From positions 1,488,001 through 1,552,000 of the forward strand of contig NZ_CP035913.1 of NCBI RefSeq assembly GCF_004209755.1: a DNA stretch of 64,000 bases, in the 5' to 3' direction. The stretch is from Pseudoduganella lutea (GTDB lineage: Bacteria > Pseudomonadota > Gammaproteobacteria > Burkholderiales > Burkholderiaceae_D). The stretch's first letter is position 1. Every line of letters begins with the position of its first letter. This document shows positions 63,572 through 64,000 of the stretch, one piece after another. The translations under genes and the position numbers were made by a program. The notes beneath the pieces were generated by a model that was not told where the DNA came from, did no database searches, and saw only the letters and a program-made list of their open reading frames with translations.

Positions 63572-64000
63572 TTACTTGAAGTCGGGCGGCAGGAGGTCGA
63601 TCCGGTCCGTGCAGATCGCGTCCACGCCCCAGGACAGCAGCACGCGGGCGCGCGCGGGATCGTTGACGGTATAGCAAAACAGGCCGAAGCCGGCGGCTTT
63701 CACGGCTGCCGCCAGCGCGGGCGTGAGCTTCGCATGATCGACGTGGACGGACAATACGCCCAGTTCGCGCGCCTGCCCTTCCCAGTCGGCGGGCAAGCCT
63801 TCGAAGGCGATCGCCCGGGGCAGTTCGGGCGCCGCGGCGCGGGCGGCACGCAGCGCGGCGGCGCTGAACGAGGACAGCAGCGGCAGCCTGGCTGCGTCGC
63901 TTTCACCCGGAAACAGCTTGCGCACGGTTTCCGCCACCCAGCGGCCGGTGGCTTCGTCATGGCCCGGCGCGGGCTTGATTTCCACGTTCATCCAGATGCC
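63572..64000 (-). CDS. Glycerophosphodiester phosphodiesterase (3' part, continues outside window)
   Basis: The C-terminal 140-odd residues of a GDPD TIM barrel; the 5' part lies beyond base 64000, so this is truncated by the window. NVEIKPAPGHDEATG carries the metal-binding Glu and Lys of the family; LPLLSSFSAAALRAAR and FGLFCYTVNDPARARVLLSWGVDAICTDRIDLL are the typical second half. It hydrolyses glycerophosphodiesters to sn-glycerol-3-phosphate. GIWMNVEIKP reads open to the window edge. Confidence 0.9.
   Translation of the reverse strand, partial: GIWMNVEIKPAPGHDEATGRWVAETVRKLFPGESDAARLPLLSSFSAAALRAARAAAPELPRAIAFEGLPADWEGQARELGVLSVHVDHAKLTPALAAAVKAAGFGLFCYTVNDPARARVLLSWGVDAICTDRIDLLPPDFK

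Overview
The window is high-GC DNA (roughly 65-68% by eye) from a betaproteobacterium, most likely Oxalobacteraceae of the Massilia/Duganella/Pseudoduganella type. This rests on PEP-CTERM exosortase substrates, large TonB-dependent receptors, the rpsP-rimM-trmD-rplS block, a DUF3579 protein and a CobD/CbiB-family protein. Genus assignment is inference from gene style. No rRNA, tRNA or CRISPR array was seen.

Layout. 1-8.1 kb: two tandem PEP-CTERM proteins, two low-complexity Gly/Gln/Ser-rich proteins, a GNAT acetyltransferase, an ABM-domain protein, a nicotinamidase-like hydrolase abutting pncB (NAD salvage), and azoR divergent from a LysR gene. 8-18 kb: cbpA-cbpM, a MATE exporter, an S9 dipeptidyl peptidase, an IS4-type insertion sequence sitting in a cluster of hairpin repeats, csbD and an M13 peptidase. 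18-23 kb: HDOD protein, fliT, a FimV-like membrane protein, fumC, an S4-domain protein and a DUF883-like protein. 23-25 kb: a bufferin-type RiPP operon (precursor plus a fused BufB-BufC protein). 25-32 kb: yjfB, mobB, a type II secretion gspA/gspB pair with two small upstream genes, a PEP-CTERM protein and an expanded DUF2807 repeat protein. 32-46 kb: an N-acetylglucosamine/chitin-utilisation island (kinase, GntR regulator, nagA, SIS deaminase, GH3 hexosaminidase, MFS importer, then a TPR protein, GH18-like protein, JmjC-like cupin, TonB receptor and second GntR regulator). 46-52.8 kb: serine hydrolase, M16 peptidase, DUF3579, CobD/CbiB-family and Nudix genes. 52.8-64 kb: rpsP-rimM-trmD-rplS, TM2 and glycine-zipper proteins, etfB-etfA-acyl-CoA dehydrogenase, tusA, alaS and a truncated glycerophosphodiesterase.

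How genes work together. The GlcNAc island encodes a plausible path: outer-membrane uptake by the TonB receptor, inner-membrane import by the MFS carrier, hydrolysis by GH3, phosphorylation, deacetylation and deamination to fructose-6-phosphate. Two GntR/UTRA regulators and recurring TGGTAT half-sites suggest shared control. Electron-transfer flavoprotein and acyl-CoA dehydrogenase form a beta-oxidation module.

Most interesting: (i) the bufferin operon with a BufB-BufC fusion and a structured leader; (ii) nine dispersed intergenic hairpin loci in three core-sequence classes, one hit by an IS and one splitting etfB from etfA; (iii) two low-complexity genes with the same pair of upstream motifs at an identical 48-bp spacing; (iv) a 16-fold alternating GSG/GPG repeat protein; (v) a one-base frameshift in gspB.
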